Shown: piece after piece, positions 8,804 to 16,399 of the stretch | Layout: each line of letters opens with the position of its first letter | Numbering within the stretch: position 1 is the first letter of the stretch | DNA from: an uncultured Chlorobiaceae bacterium | GTDB taxonomy: Bacteria; Bacteroidota; Chlorobiia; Chlorobiales; Chlorobiaceae | NCBI GenBank assembly: GCA_903994635.1 | Contig: CAJEXQ010000022.1 | Span: 1-35,110 of the forward strand | Reading direction: 5' to 3' | Length of the DNA stretch: 35,110 bases | The notes under the pieces: generated by a model | Told to the model about the DNA's origin: nothing | Database searches by the model: none | What the model saw: only the letters and a program-made list of their open reading frames with translations | Made by a program: the position numbers and the translations under genes

Positions 8804-10258
8804 ATGAAGAGTTTTCTGCCGCTTAATATCAGAATAGATAACAGGAAAATTCTCTTTGTCGGAGGCGGTAAAATTGCGCTCCACAAAATCAAAACGGTTC
8901 TGCAGTACACCAGGAATATTTCAATTATTGCGCCAGAGATTCAGGATGAGCTGCATGAGATGGGATTTACAGAGATCTACAAAGAATATGAAAAGTCAGA
9001 TCTTGAGGGCTTTTTTCTTGTTTACGCCTGCACAAACAACATAGAGGTGAACCGCAGGATAAAAAACGATGCTGCGGCTTATGGAATTATGGTCAATGTT
9101 GTCGATAACCGGGAGTTGTCAGATTTCATTTCACCGGCAGTCATCAAAAAAGATGAGATGACCATTGCCGTATCCTCAAATGGCGAAAATGTAAAAAAAT
9201 CAGTTGAGTGGCGAAACAAGATAAAAGCTATGCTCCAGCATGGCGATTTCCTTACAAAGAGTTCCGAACCACACAAGGGAGGATATGTCTATATCATCGG
9301 CGCTGGGCCTGGTGATCCTGAATTGCTGACCATAAAGGCCGAAAGAGTGCTTCGTGAGGCCGACGTTATTCTTTATGATGACCTGGTGAACAGCGAAATC
9401 GTTGACCGGTTTGATGCGGAAAAAATTTATACCGGCAAAAGAAAGGACAGTCATCACTTTGAACAGGAGGCCATCAATGAAGAGCTTGTTAGCCAAGCCC
9501 TCCAGGGGAAGAAAGTTGCCAGATTAAAGGGAGGAGACCCATTTATTTTTGGCCGAGGTGGAGAGGAAATTGAAGCGCTGCGGCAACATGGTATCAGATA
9601 TGAAATTATACCTGGTATTACTGCAGCCCATGGTGCCAGTGCCTACACAGAGATCCCCCTGACCATGAGAAAAATCTCCTCATCAGTTGCCTTCTGTACC
9701 GGTCATCCGGTCAACAATATCCAGGTTCCGGATGCTGATACTCTTGTATACTACATGGTTGCCTCTACTGTTCATGAGGTACTTGATGCAGCCATAAAAA
9801 AAGGCAGGGATGAGAATACCATGGTTGCGATAGTTCAGAATGCAACACGTTACAATCAAAAGATTATTACAGGCACACTGGGTGAATTAAGAAAAAGTGA
9901 AAAGGCGGTCTATTCGCCAGCACTGCTTATTCTTGGTGAGAATATCAATCAGTTTATAAAGGATAACTGGTACTCCAAAAAGAAAAAGGTGCTGATTGCG
10001 GGGGAAGATACCAGGCTTTATGTTTCCGAGGAGTATATCAAGGTGCTTTTTTTAAGCAAGAGGGAAGAGTGTACTGATTGTCATAACCATCAACAGATTG
10101 AACCGTTAGACCTCGACTTTATTGACGAGATATATTTTTCATCATTGGCAGGCATCCGAAACTTCAGTGCTTTCTATAAGAGCATCCCGAAGAAGATTAC
10201 AGTAAAAACGGCCAATACAGAAGTAGGCGATGAGTATAAAAAGCTTTTCCTGACGTAG
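8804..10258 (+). CDS. cysG: Fused siroheme synthase: precorrin-2 dehydrogenase + uroporphyrinogen-III methyltransferase
   Basis: A 484-aa CysG-like enzyme making siroheme, the prosthetic group of DsrAB. Residues 1 to about 150 are the precorrin-2 dehydrogenase/ferrochelatase half, with the NAD motif [11 protein letters not shown] and [16 protein letters not shown]. Residues about 160-390 are the S-adenosylmethionine-dependent methyltransferase half, with [30 protein letters not shown] and [11 protein letters not shown]. The last 90 or so residues (about 395-484; [20 protein letters not shown]) resemble the second lobe of uroporphyrinogen-III synthase but are too short for a working enzyme. 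In Chlorobaculum-type clusters the corresponding position is occupied by dsrV and dsrW; here both activities seem fused. ATG 8804 follows AAAGGAGAG. Confidence 0.88.
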   Translation: MKSFLPLNIRIDNRKILFVGGGKIALHKIKTVLQYTRNISIIAPEIQDELHEMGFTEIYKEYEKSDLEGFFLVYACTNNIEVNRRIKNDAAAYGIMVNVVDNRELSDFISPAVIKKDEMTIAVSSNGENVKKSVEWRNKIKAMLQHGDFLTKSSEPHKGGYVYIIGAGPGDPELLTIKAERVLREADVILYDDLVNSEIVDRFDAEKIYTGKRKDSHHFEQEAINEELVSQALQGKKVARLKGGDPFIFGRGGEEIEALRQHGIRYEIIPGITAAHGASAYTEIPLTMRKISSSVAFCTGHPVNNIQVPDADTLVYYMVASTVHEVLDAAIKKGRDENTMVAIVQNATRYNQKIITGTLGELRKSEKAVYSPALLILGENINQFIKDNWYSKKKKVLIAGEDTRLYVSEEYIKVLFLSKREECTDCHNHQQIEPLDLDFIDEIYFSSLAGIRNFSAFYKSIPKKITVKTANTEVGDEYKKLFLT

Positions 10259-10262
10259 ACTA

Positions 10263-10380
10263 TCTCAGTATAATGAAGTAGAAAGGCAGTTAACAGGCGC
10301 TGGAGTTTCCGATCAGATTGAAAGGAAGTTTGTTCTTATTCCCGCCGGAGAATTTACGATGGGAAGCCCGGCAAACTCAG
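10263..10380 (+). pseudogene. N-terminal remnant of an FGE-sulfatase/DGR-target-like gene
   Basis: One forward frame through 10263-10380 reads continuously and ends in IERKFVLIPAGEFTMGSPAN, the hallmark start of an FGE-sulfatase domain; the intact gene at 23757 has NFVLIRGGEFTMGSPES at the same place. The similarity stops where the oppositely oriented SLATT-like gene begins (stop at 10381), so the rest of the domain has been lost or displaced. There is no credible start codon. It marks the left edge of the accessory region and suggests that a DGR target gene once stood here. Confidence 0.6.
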
Positions 10381-11295
10381 TCAGGTTGCAAGCTTCAATT
10401 CCATTGATGCAATTTCGGCAGGCTTTACAAGAACAGATCCGGTTGTCCACTCGACTGGTTCAGAAAAAGTTTTGATGGCAACCGTGTGAAGACCTGGTGC
10501 TACTCCAACTTTTGACCACGATGTTCCAAAAAATGTGTCCTGCGCGACCCCGTCCAGTGACAGCTCTACTTTTTTTGTTTCTGTCCTGAATGTCAGGGTA
10601 ACGTCAATCGCTCCCGGCTCTTTTGCTTTTTCATCAGCTTTGGCAGCCGCCACGGCATTTGCGACCGTAGTATTCAACGAATCAAGCTGTTTCTGAGTAT
10701 CTTCCCGTTGAGATTTGATGGCAGCATCCAGCAGTGAAAGCCCTGCATTAAATTCCGTGATCCAGCCTTTGGTCTCCTCTGCCTGGAGTTTTTCCAATTC
10801 ACGCTCAAATGTTTCAGCAATGGTGAAGAGCGCCTGAACATCAGCATTATCCGGCGGTGTTGTTTTTGAAAGTAAACGCTTTGCCCACTCGATATCGAAA
10901 GAGGTTGTTGCTGATTCCATTGCCGTGACCGTCGAGACATAGCGCATCCATCCTGTTGACCAGCCGAAAATCTTGTCGGCCAGTTGAAAGAGACCCGCTG
11001 CGGCAAGCAGGGTAATAGCAATCTGCGTACAAAATAACCTGATGCCAATGTCGTTTGATAAACCTCCCAAAAGAGGGAGAGCTGTGCCGAAGAGAAGAAA
11101 CGCAAAGGTGATAACTCGGCTCTTCACTGAAATCCATCTTTTGCCCTTGATGCTCGACCAGTACCAATTTCGCTTTTCATTGGAAAGGGCATGCGCATCC
11201 TTGTAGATCTGCTCGAGTGCAAGATTCGGTTCCTTCCCGTAGTATTGATTCCAGACCAGTGAAGAGTCTTGTTTGAGATCATGTTTAGATGCCAT
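10381..11295 (-). CDS. SLATT-like two-transmembrane protein with C-terminal beta domain
   Basis: Two closely spaced membrane segments (SRVITFAFLLFGTALPLLGG and CTQIAITLLAAAGLFQLAD) follow a helical segment with LALEQIYKDAHALSNEKRNWYW. This is the layout of SLATT proteins, which form membrane-pore-like effectors beside nucleotide-sensing conflict systems. Downstream is a long charged coiled-coil (ETFERELEKLQAEETKG onward) and a C-terminal beta-rich domain (IDVTLTFRTETKKVELSLDG, GLHTVAIKTF) of PEGA-like character. Start is uncertain: ATG at 11295 gives a family-like N-terminus; upstream in-frame starts at 11400 and 11505 would add 35-70 residues. The gene is divergent from the metallophosphoesterase-NACHT gene at 11574, so the two may share a control region. 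SLATT membership is judged from topology and motifs only. Confidence 0.6.
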   Translation of the reverse strand: MASKHDLKQDSSLVWNQYYGKEPNLALEQIYKDAHALSNEKRNWYWSSIKGKRWISVKSRVITFAFLLFGTALPLLGGLSNDIGIRLFCTQIAITLLAAAGLFQLADKIFGWSTGWMRYVSTVTAMESATTSFDIEWAKRLLSKTTPPDNADVQALFTIAETFERELEKLQAEETKGWITEFNAGLSLLDAAIKSQREDTQKQLDSLNTTVANAVAAAKADEKAKEPGAIDVTLTFRTETKKVELSLDGVAQDTFFGTSWSKVGVAPGLHTVAIKTFSEPVEWTTGSVLVKPAEIASMELKLAT

Positions 11296-11507
11296 GTAAT
11301 CAGCAGCGCGTCCATTTAATCTTTGTGGGACATATCTCCAGTAGCTCAGCCTTGAAAGTGCTTTATGGAACATAGCGAAATAAAGAAAAAACTCAACCAT
11401 GCCGTACTTTTTTATCAACAATGGGGATGAGTGCCAGAGTCCACAGGGCTTTAAACCGGAGGGAGCCAGCCGCATAGCTTTGAATGCCGCACTGTGCTTG
11501 CCCATTC

Positions 11508-11573
11508 CTGAAAGAATACACTATATTGAAAGCACTTCATCCTCATTGCGGTTAACCCATTTAATCACTGCTC
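11508..11573 (+). promoter_or_regulatory. Conserved upstream region of the first MPE-NACHT gene
   Basis: The block CTGAAAGAATACACTATATTG (11508-11528) and the block GGTTAACCCATTTAATCACTG (11550-11570) directly before the ATG recur almost unchanged before the paralogue at 16400 (16334-16354 and 16375-16397), although the sequence between them differs. TATATT is a plausible -10 element. No Shine-Dalgarno motif precedes either ATG. The conservation of non-coding blocks suggests common transcriptional or translational control. Confidence 0.45.
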
Positions 11574-14500
11574 ATGGCTCTTACCTGGCTGCATGTTTCG
11601 GATTTTCATCTGAGTCCTTCAGTCCACTATAACACTGATGTTGTGCTCAACTCGCTGGTTGAGTCTGTCAAATGGCATAGGGAAACTTTAGAATGGAAAC
11701 CTGATCTTATTTTTGCAACGGGTGACATCGCCGATAAAGGACAGGTGGCAGTTTTTAAGGAACGTGGCAGTGCTCCCGCTTTTGCCACAACTTTTTTTGA
11801 TGCTCTGCTTGATGCGGCAGGTCTCCGCGATATGCGCGAACGGCTTTTCATTGTACCAGGCAATCATGATGTTGAGCAAAAAAAAGGGATTGGCCTTATA
11901 AGGGCTATTGAGGGTATTGATAGCGAAGAATCACGGAAAAATATTGATAAGTACTTCACCGAATCCCCCATGTACCATTTTAAAAAGCTTGATGCATTTT
12001 CAGCATGGTATAATTCTTATTTCAGTGCTTTTGAGATGCCTCGGGTTTTTCAAGATAAATCAACTTGTGAATTAATTCCTATAACTATCAGTGGGATTAA
12101 TCTTTATGTGCTTCTTATGAATAGTGCACTATTTTGCAGTGATGACGCAGACAGTGGGAAACTCTGTATTGGGCGTTCCTGTATTACCCCCTTTATCACG
12201 CTGCTCAAAAAGGAGAAGCGAAATCATGATCTTGCAATAGCACTGGTGCATCATCCGTTAGAATTCCTTCAAACGTGTGAGTCTAAGAAAATCAGGAATC
12301 ATCTGAAATCACAAGTAGATCTTCTCTTGCTGGGGCATGATCATGAAACGGATGTAGAGCCAAGGGAGGAGTTGCTACAGTTTACAGCGGGAGCCACATA
12401 TCAGGAAAATGGCACTAAAAAAGCATTGTATGGTCGCTTTGACGGCACAGAGATTAATGTGTATCCAATATGCTATCAGGACGGAAGTGAAACATGGAGG
12501 CTTGATACCGATGTTTTTCCTTACGAACCATCACACACAAAAAGCCTTCCCGTTCGAAGCCGAAGCAATCCGGCATCTTCCTCACCCGTTTCACCCGAAA
12601 CAAATGCCCACCCGGATAATGGATATGGACGTTATGAGGCTTTGCTTATTTCAAAATTGGATAACGCACCACCGCCATTAGTTCAACACCTTTCTGCAAA
12701 AGTAAGCAAGATCTTTGTTTCATTGCGTCTTTCAGATACATGGAGAAGCGAAGAGCGCCATACCCCCGAAGCAAAAGCACATGACAGGCAACATGACGAA
12801 AAAGGGTTTTCCCCGGAACAAGTCATGAGCGAGGCATTTAAGGAGAACCACCTTTTGCTTGTTATTGGTGACCCCGGTTCTGGCAAAACAACCTTGCTCA
12901 AACATTATGCACTCTCCTGCCTTGACAAAGAACGGTGTAAAGATTTTGGCTTTACCAAACCGGTCATGGTTTTTTATTTCCAGTTGCGGGAACTGACAAA
13001 AAGTGATACTGGCTACGCTGCACTTCCTGCCAATATTTGTGCATGGGCTAAAAAACGTAAACTCGCTATTCCCGAAGCGGTATTTTCCGAATGGCTTGAC
13101 CAAATAAATACTTTGGTCTTGCTTGATGGACTTGACGAAATCAGTGAGCTGGAAGAGAGAATAAAGGTATGTGAATGGATTACGGATGCAATGGATGATT
13201 TTTCAAACGCCTGCTTTGTTGTTACCTCACGCCCAACAGGCTACCGTCGAGATGATGGTATCGAAATGCGAGTCCCTTTGATGAGAGCTGATATCCTTGA
13301 CTTTAAAATTGAAGAGCAGGAAGCTTTTTTACAAAAATGGTTTACAGAAGTATTTCTTGGTAAGCTCTCTTCGGGGAGCAAAGAGTGGAAAGAGAGTCAG
13401 ATAAAAGGTGCTCACGATAAAGCTGCTCACATTATTGATTTTTTAAAGAGAGATGAAAACAAGAGTTTAAGGCAATTAGCAGGAATCCCTTTGCTGTTGC
13501 AGATTATGGCAATGCTCTGGAACAAGGGGGATATAACGCTTGACAGCCGTGCGTCCCTGTATAAAAACGCACTGGACTATTTTCTCGGTAATCAGTACAA
13601 GCAGAAAAAAAGAGCACCCCAACTTCCTGTAGCAGATGCTTTGGGCGTTCTGGCTCCGGTCGCACTCTGGATGCAGGAAGAGTTGGAGAAAGATGAAGCC
13701 GATAGCGAAGCCATGAAGGCTAAAATGCAGGAAGAGTTAAACAAGCTACCAACAGAGCAAAATCCTCCAGAAGCAAAGACTTTCAGCGATGAGCTTATCA
13801 ACCATGCAGGATTATTGGTTGAATTTGGTGACCCCGACTATGGCGCTACCGATTATGCATTCTGTCATAAATCATTTCGCGAGTACCTGACAGGGTTTCA
13901 GCTCATAAAAAACGGTGACGAAAGTACATCAAAGCTGATTAAATATTTCAGTGAAGATTGGTGGGAAGAACCCCTTCGGTATTATTTTGGTCAGATTGAT
14001 GCAAAGACGTTCAATAACTTCATGCAATGCTTCTTCAATTCCCCGTTCAGTGAAGAATTGCCTCTAGAGATGCAAGCGTTACTGCGAACCATCATAGAGG
14101 AAACGCCAAAAGGGAAAAGAAAAATTGATGCGTTATGCACAAAGCTTCTTGACCCTGGCACCACAGCCAACCGCCAGTGGGTGATACTCGACTGCATGAA
14201 AACCATAGGGAACTCCGAAGCTCTCGAAACTCTGTACCAGTTCAGGGCAAAGGAGCTTGCAAAAAACGATACTTTTGATGTTACCGGTCGAACTGCTGAA
14301 GTGATTCTCACTCTTGGAGGAAAAGTAATCGGAACTACCCGGTCTATAGTCAATTCTCATGAGCACAACGCCGAGTACATTCTGATAAAGGAGGGCAGCT
14401 ACCTTGACTCGAAGACAAAAGAGCAAAAGGATGTAGAAAAAGCTCTTTACTTTGCCAAGTACCCTGTAACGAACAAACGCTATCGCTCATTCATTGCAGC

Positions 14501-15122
14501 ACTTGCAAATTCCAAAGAATTACGCGATAAGCTGAACGAAATTGCGCAAAACAACAGATGGGATAGCGAATTTGCCAAATATCTCAATGATGGCAATAAC
14601 GACCTTGTCGCTCTCTTTCGTTCAACCTATGATGAAGATCGAAAATTTGGTGGCGATGATCAGCCGGTTGTTGGCATCACCTGGTATGCCGCCAAAGCCT
14701 ATGCTCTCTGGCTTTCACAGCTTGAGGGGAAACCAGACTCTTACTGCCTGCCGAATGAAGTGGAGTGGGAGTGGGCCGCAGGAGGCAGGCCGGGTGAGGC
14801 TGTGCAGAAAGTTCGAGAGTATCCTTGGCCAGACGACAAGGGAGGAGCAAACTCAAAACTACTCAACTATGATGGTAATGTCGGCGCAACAACAACCGTC
14901 GGCAGCTATCCCGAAGGAGCAACCCCTGAAGGGTTATACGATATGGCCGGTAATGTCTGGGAGTGGACGGATAGCTGGAGGGATGAAACTCGTTCGGCCC
15001 GTGTACTTCGTGGCGGGAGCTGGAGCGGCGCTGCCGGGGGCTGTCGGTCGGCTTATCGCGACAGCCTCACCCCCGACTACCGGCGCAGCAATGTTGGCTT
15101 CCGCTTGGTCTTCGTCCCGTAG
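11574..15122 (+). CDS. DGR target 1: metallophosphoesterase - NACHT NTPase - FGE/C-type-lectin protein
   Basis: A 1182-aa multidomain protein. Residues 1 to about 270 are a calcineurin-like phosphoesterase with a full metal set: SDFH (D10, H12), ATGD (D51), GNHD (96-99), HHPL and GHDH. A NACHT/STAND NTPase follows: Walker A GDPGSGKTT at residue 432, Walker B LVLLDGLDE near 513, then VVTSRPTGYR, and a helical arm with CHKSFREYLTG. An FGE-sulfatase domain begins near residue 929 (YILIKEGSY) and ends in the 132-bp variable repeat (residues 1140-1182: [18 protein letters not shown]). Inferred role: an NLR-like switch whose lectin-like tip is diversified by the retroelement and whose phosphoesterase is the effector; the target is unknown. 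There are two close paralogues in this window (16400, 30364). No Shine-Dalgarno site is seen. Confidence 0.88.
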   Translation: MALTWLHVSDFHLSPSVHYNTDVVLNSLVESVKWHRETLEWKPDLIFATGDIADKGQVAVFKERGSAPAFATTFFDALLDAAGLRDMRERLFIVPGNHDVEQKKGIGLIRAIEGIDSEESRKNIDKYFTESPMYHFKKLDAFSAWYNSYFSAFEMPRVFQDKSTCELIPITISGINLYVLLMNSALFCSDDADSGKLCIGRSCITPFITLLKKEKRNHDLAIALVHHPLEFLQTCESKKIRNHLKSQVDLLLLGHDHETDVEPREELLQFTAGATYQENGTKKALYGRFDGTEINVYPICYQDGSETWRLDTDVFPYEPSHTKSLPVRSRSNPASSSPVSPETNAHPDNGYGRYEALLISKLDNAPPPLVQHLSAKVSKIFVSLRLSDTWRSEERHTPEAKAHDRQHDEKGFSPEQVMSEAFKENHLLLVIGDPGSGKTTLLKHYALSCLDKERCKDFGFTKPVMVFYFQLRELTKSDTGYAALPANICAWAKKRKLAIPEAVFSEWLDQINTLVLLDGLDEISELEERIKVCEWITDAMDDFSNACFVVTSRPTGYRRDDGIEMRVPLMRADILDFKIEEQEAFLQKWFTEVFLGKLSSGSKEWKESQIKGAHDKAAHIIDFLKRDENKSLRQLAGIPLLLQIMAMLWNKGDITLDSRASLYKNALDYFLGNQYKQKKRAPQLPVADALGVLAPVALWMQEELEKDEADSEAMKAKMQEELNKLPTEQNPPEAKTFSDELINHAGLLVEFGDPDYGATDYAFCHKSFREYLTGFQLIKNGDESTSKLIKYFSEDWWEEPLRYYFGQIDAKTFNNFMQCFFNSPFSEELPLEMQALLRTIIEETPKGKRKIDALCTKLLDPGTTANRQWVILDCMKTIGNSEALETLYQFRAKELAKNDTFDVTGRTAEVILTLGGKVIGTTRSIVNSHEHNAEYILIKEGSYLDSKTKEQKDVEKALYFAKYPVTNKRYRSFIAALANSKELRDKLNEIAQNNRWDSEFAKYLNDGNNDLVALFRSTYDEDRKFGGDDQPVVGITWYAAKAYALWLSQLEGKPDSYCLPNEVEWEWAAGGRPGEAVQKVREYPWPDDKGGANSKLLNYDGNVGATTTVGSYPEGATPEGLYDMAGNVWEWTDSWRDETRSARVLRGGSWSGAAGGCRSAYRDSLTPDYRRSNVGFRLVFVP
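14991..15122 (+). repeat. Variable repeat VR-A of DGR target 1
   Basis: The last 132 bp of the gene align without gaps to the template repeat at 22268-22399. Constant blocks are CTTCGTGGCGGGAGCTGG, TGTCGGTCGGC and the 3' GTTGGCTTCCGC...GTCTTCGTCCCGTAG. Codons that are AAC in the template are AGC, GGC, GAC, CTC, TAC and CGC here. Some differences are not at template adenines (for example GCG to GCT, CAC to ACC, CTG to TTG), so this VR was not written wholly by the present template. Confidence 0.9.
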
Positions 15123-15166
15123 TCAGTTGGCTGCTCATTCCGGCTTTGCTTTTGAGCGAGAGTGAT

Positions 15167-15229
15167 GTTACAAAATTGTGGAGAGCGGCAGTGAGGGACG
15201 AACAGCCGCACGCCATAATTTTGCGTAAC
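15167..15229 (+). repeat. Post-VR palindromic element, copy 1
   Basis: A nested inverted repeat: outer arms GTTAC-AAAATTGTGG and CCATAATTTTGC-GTAAC, inner arms GCGGC and GCCGC, with a loop around GAGGGACGA. It is flanked by direct repeats GAGCGA at 15154-15159 and 15231-15236. Copies follow the VRs at 20602 and 24605; the copy after 35064 is missing. Base changes between copies are compensated across the stem (see findings). Confidence 0.75.
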
Positions 15230-15245
15230 GGAGCGACAACAGAAA

Positions 15246-15275
15246 GGCCGCCTTGTGGCGGCCGACCGATTTTTT
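15246..15275 (+). terminator. Intrinsic terminator after DGR target 1
   Basis: A perfect 7-bp GC stem, GGCCGCC (15246-15252) and GGCGGCC (15257-15263), with a TTGT loop, is followed by a run of six T at 15270-15275. It would end the target transcript before the retroelement relic. The same structure follows the VRs at 20602 and 24605. Confidence 0.7.
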
Positions 15276-15334
15276 GAAAACGTGAGGATTTTGTTAAGGG
15301 TTATACAACACAGTATTTTTTACCCTGCTGCTTG

Positions 15335-15449
15335 AACGGCAGCCCTTTTGCCTGAACGAAACTAGAAAAGGGCTGCCGTTACTGAATATGCCATTGCAAG
15401 AGAATTCCGAAAAAATGTGTACAGTACACTGGTGGCCAGTGAGAAAGAA
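15335..15449 (+). pseudogene. Decayed DGR reverse transcriptase relic
   Basis: Two fragments of the intact RT gene at 21249-22253 are joined here. 15341-15380 matches RT DNA near 21991-22034 (CCCTTTTGCCTGAACGAAA is shared), and 15381-15449 matches the RT 3' end from about 22187 (GAAAAAATGTGTACAGTACACTG), with about 150 bp lost between them. The rest of the RT and the HRDC gene are absent. A relic of a template repeat follows directly, in the same order as in the intact cassette. This is a dead duplicate of the DGR core downstream of target 1. A short open frame (15388-15615) across it is not considered a gene. Confidence 0.8.
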
Positions 15450-15463
15450 GGGCATCAGTCGTG

Positions 15464-15552
15464 GGTTCGGAGCAGTGTGCTTCGTGGCGGGAGCTGGAAC
15501 AACAACGCCGAGAACTGTCGGTCGGCTAATCGCAACAACGATGTTGAGGCTC
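15464..15552 (+). repeat. Decayed second template repeat (TR2 relic)
   Basis: The sequence has the template blocks TGTGCTTCGTGGCGGGAGC, then TGG-AAC-AAC-AAC-GCC-GAG-AAC-TGT and CGGTCGGCTAATCGC-AAC-AAC, and then breaks off (GATGTTGAGG), lacking the 3' GTTGGCTTCCGC...TAG end needed for homing. It keeps AAC codons where VRs vary, so it is a template and not a VR. It differs from the intact TR in having AAC for ACT, GCT for GCG and AAC for AGC. The DNA after the break (CTCTGTTTTTCGGATTG) resembles 22697-22713 downstream of the intact TR. Confidence 0.8.
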
Positions 15553-15751
15553 TGTTTTTCGGATTGTCAATTAATTCCGCTACATTTTACTTTTGAGGGG
15601 GCAAATTCAGGCTGAAATAAATGCCGATAATCTCTTTGAGAAAGGTGATGTGAAAAAATGGAGTCATTCATTGGAGTGGACGGGTTACCGCCAAGTACTG
15701 AATTTGCTCTTTCACCTCAATCGGATCACAGCGAAATTGAAAGGAGAAAAA

Positions 15752-15949
15752 ATGCAGACAATAGTCATCAATGTCAATAATGATGTATTGGCAGACAGAG
15801 TCAGGTGGCTTCTGGAACATTTCAAAAGCGAAGGGTTGGAAATTGTATCAAAAGGAGATGCCTATGATCTGAAATTATTGAGAGCCACAAGAAATGACGA
15901 ATCTGTTCCGTTTGATGAGTATCTGAAAAATGAAAATTTACATCCGTAA
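15752..15949 (+). CDS. Putative antitoxin of a RelE/ParE-type module
   Basis: A 65-aa acidic protein (MQTIVINVNNDVLADRVRWL at the start; ATRNDESVPFDEYLKNENL at the end) preceded by AAAGGAGAAAAA. Its size, the acidic C-terminus and a 20-base overlap with a downstream RelE-like toxin are typical of type II antitoxins. No DNA-binding motif can be assigned with confidence. The longer frame from 15593 is rejected because the good ribosome site stands at 15740-15747. Confidence 0.7.
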   Translation: MQTIVINVNNDVLADRVRWLLEHFKSEGLEIVSKGDAYDLKLLRATRNDESVPFDEYLKNENLHP

Positions 15950-16175
15950 AAGTGCCATCAGAGATTTGAAAAAGATTGACGGCACAAATAAGGAAAAGAT
16001 TAATTCTGGAATTTTGGAACTGACAAATTTTCCAACAGTATCAGGTGTGAAAAAACTGACAAATTTTGAACCTTCCTACCGTCTCAGGGTAGGTGATTAC
16101 AGAATTCTGTTTGATGTGTCTGAAAATATTATTGAAATAGGCCGGATATTGCATCGGAAAGATAGTTACAAATAA
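15930..16175 (+). CDS. RelE/ParE-superfamily toxin
   Basis: An 81-aa protein with the RelE fold pattern: KIYIRKSAIRDLKKID at the N-terminus, KKLTNFEPSYRLRVGDYRILFDV in the core and IEIGRILHRKDSYK at the end (basic residues R52, R54 and R59-type and the terminal HRKDSY are the usual RNase-type set). RelE-family toxins cleave ribosome-bound mRNA. The start overlaps the antitoxin by 20 bases. The pair sits between the retroelement relic and the second large target gene and may stabilise this island. Confidence 0.85.
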   Translation: MKIYIRKSAIRDLKKIDGTNKEKINSGILELTNFPTVSGVKKLTNFEPSYRLRVGDYRILFDVSENIIEIGRILHRKDSYK

Positions 16176-16333
16176 CTTTATCGGCACAGTCTGATTGCGC
16201 CTTAATTTCTGGGTTCATTCGGTTGAGCGCATCATAACGGAGATTGATTGGTCCGGAAAAAAGTGTTGATAAAAGGTTTCTGATACATGCTTATCCCTGA
16301 ACCGATACCACCCTCTGATCATCTTCGTGTTCC

Positions 16334-16399
16334 CTAAAGAATTACACTATATTGCGGCTATGTGATCTTTATCGTGGTTAACCCATTCAATCACTGCTT
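16334..16399 (+). promoter_or_regulatory. Conserved upstream region of the second MPE-NACHT gene
   Basis: This carries the same two blocks as the region before 11574: CTAAAGAATTACACTATATTG (16334-16354) and GGTTAACCCATTCAATCACTG (16376-16396), then ATGGCTCTT. The 20 or so bases between the blocks are unrelated in the two copies, which argues for selective conservation or gene conversion of the blocks. No Shine-Dalgarno motif is visible. Confidence 0.45.

Noticed and set aside
14542..15165. Second-frame open reading frame inside the FGE part of target 1, recurring in targets 2 (20046-20636) and 3 (34484-34825)
   Set aside because: It recurs because the DNA of the three FGE domains is nearly identical; the protein has no recognisable domain and the main frame carries all conserved motifs.
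15388..15615. 75-aa frame across RT and TR relics
   Set aside because: It is made of RT and template fragments read out of their original frame; no ribosome site.
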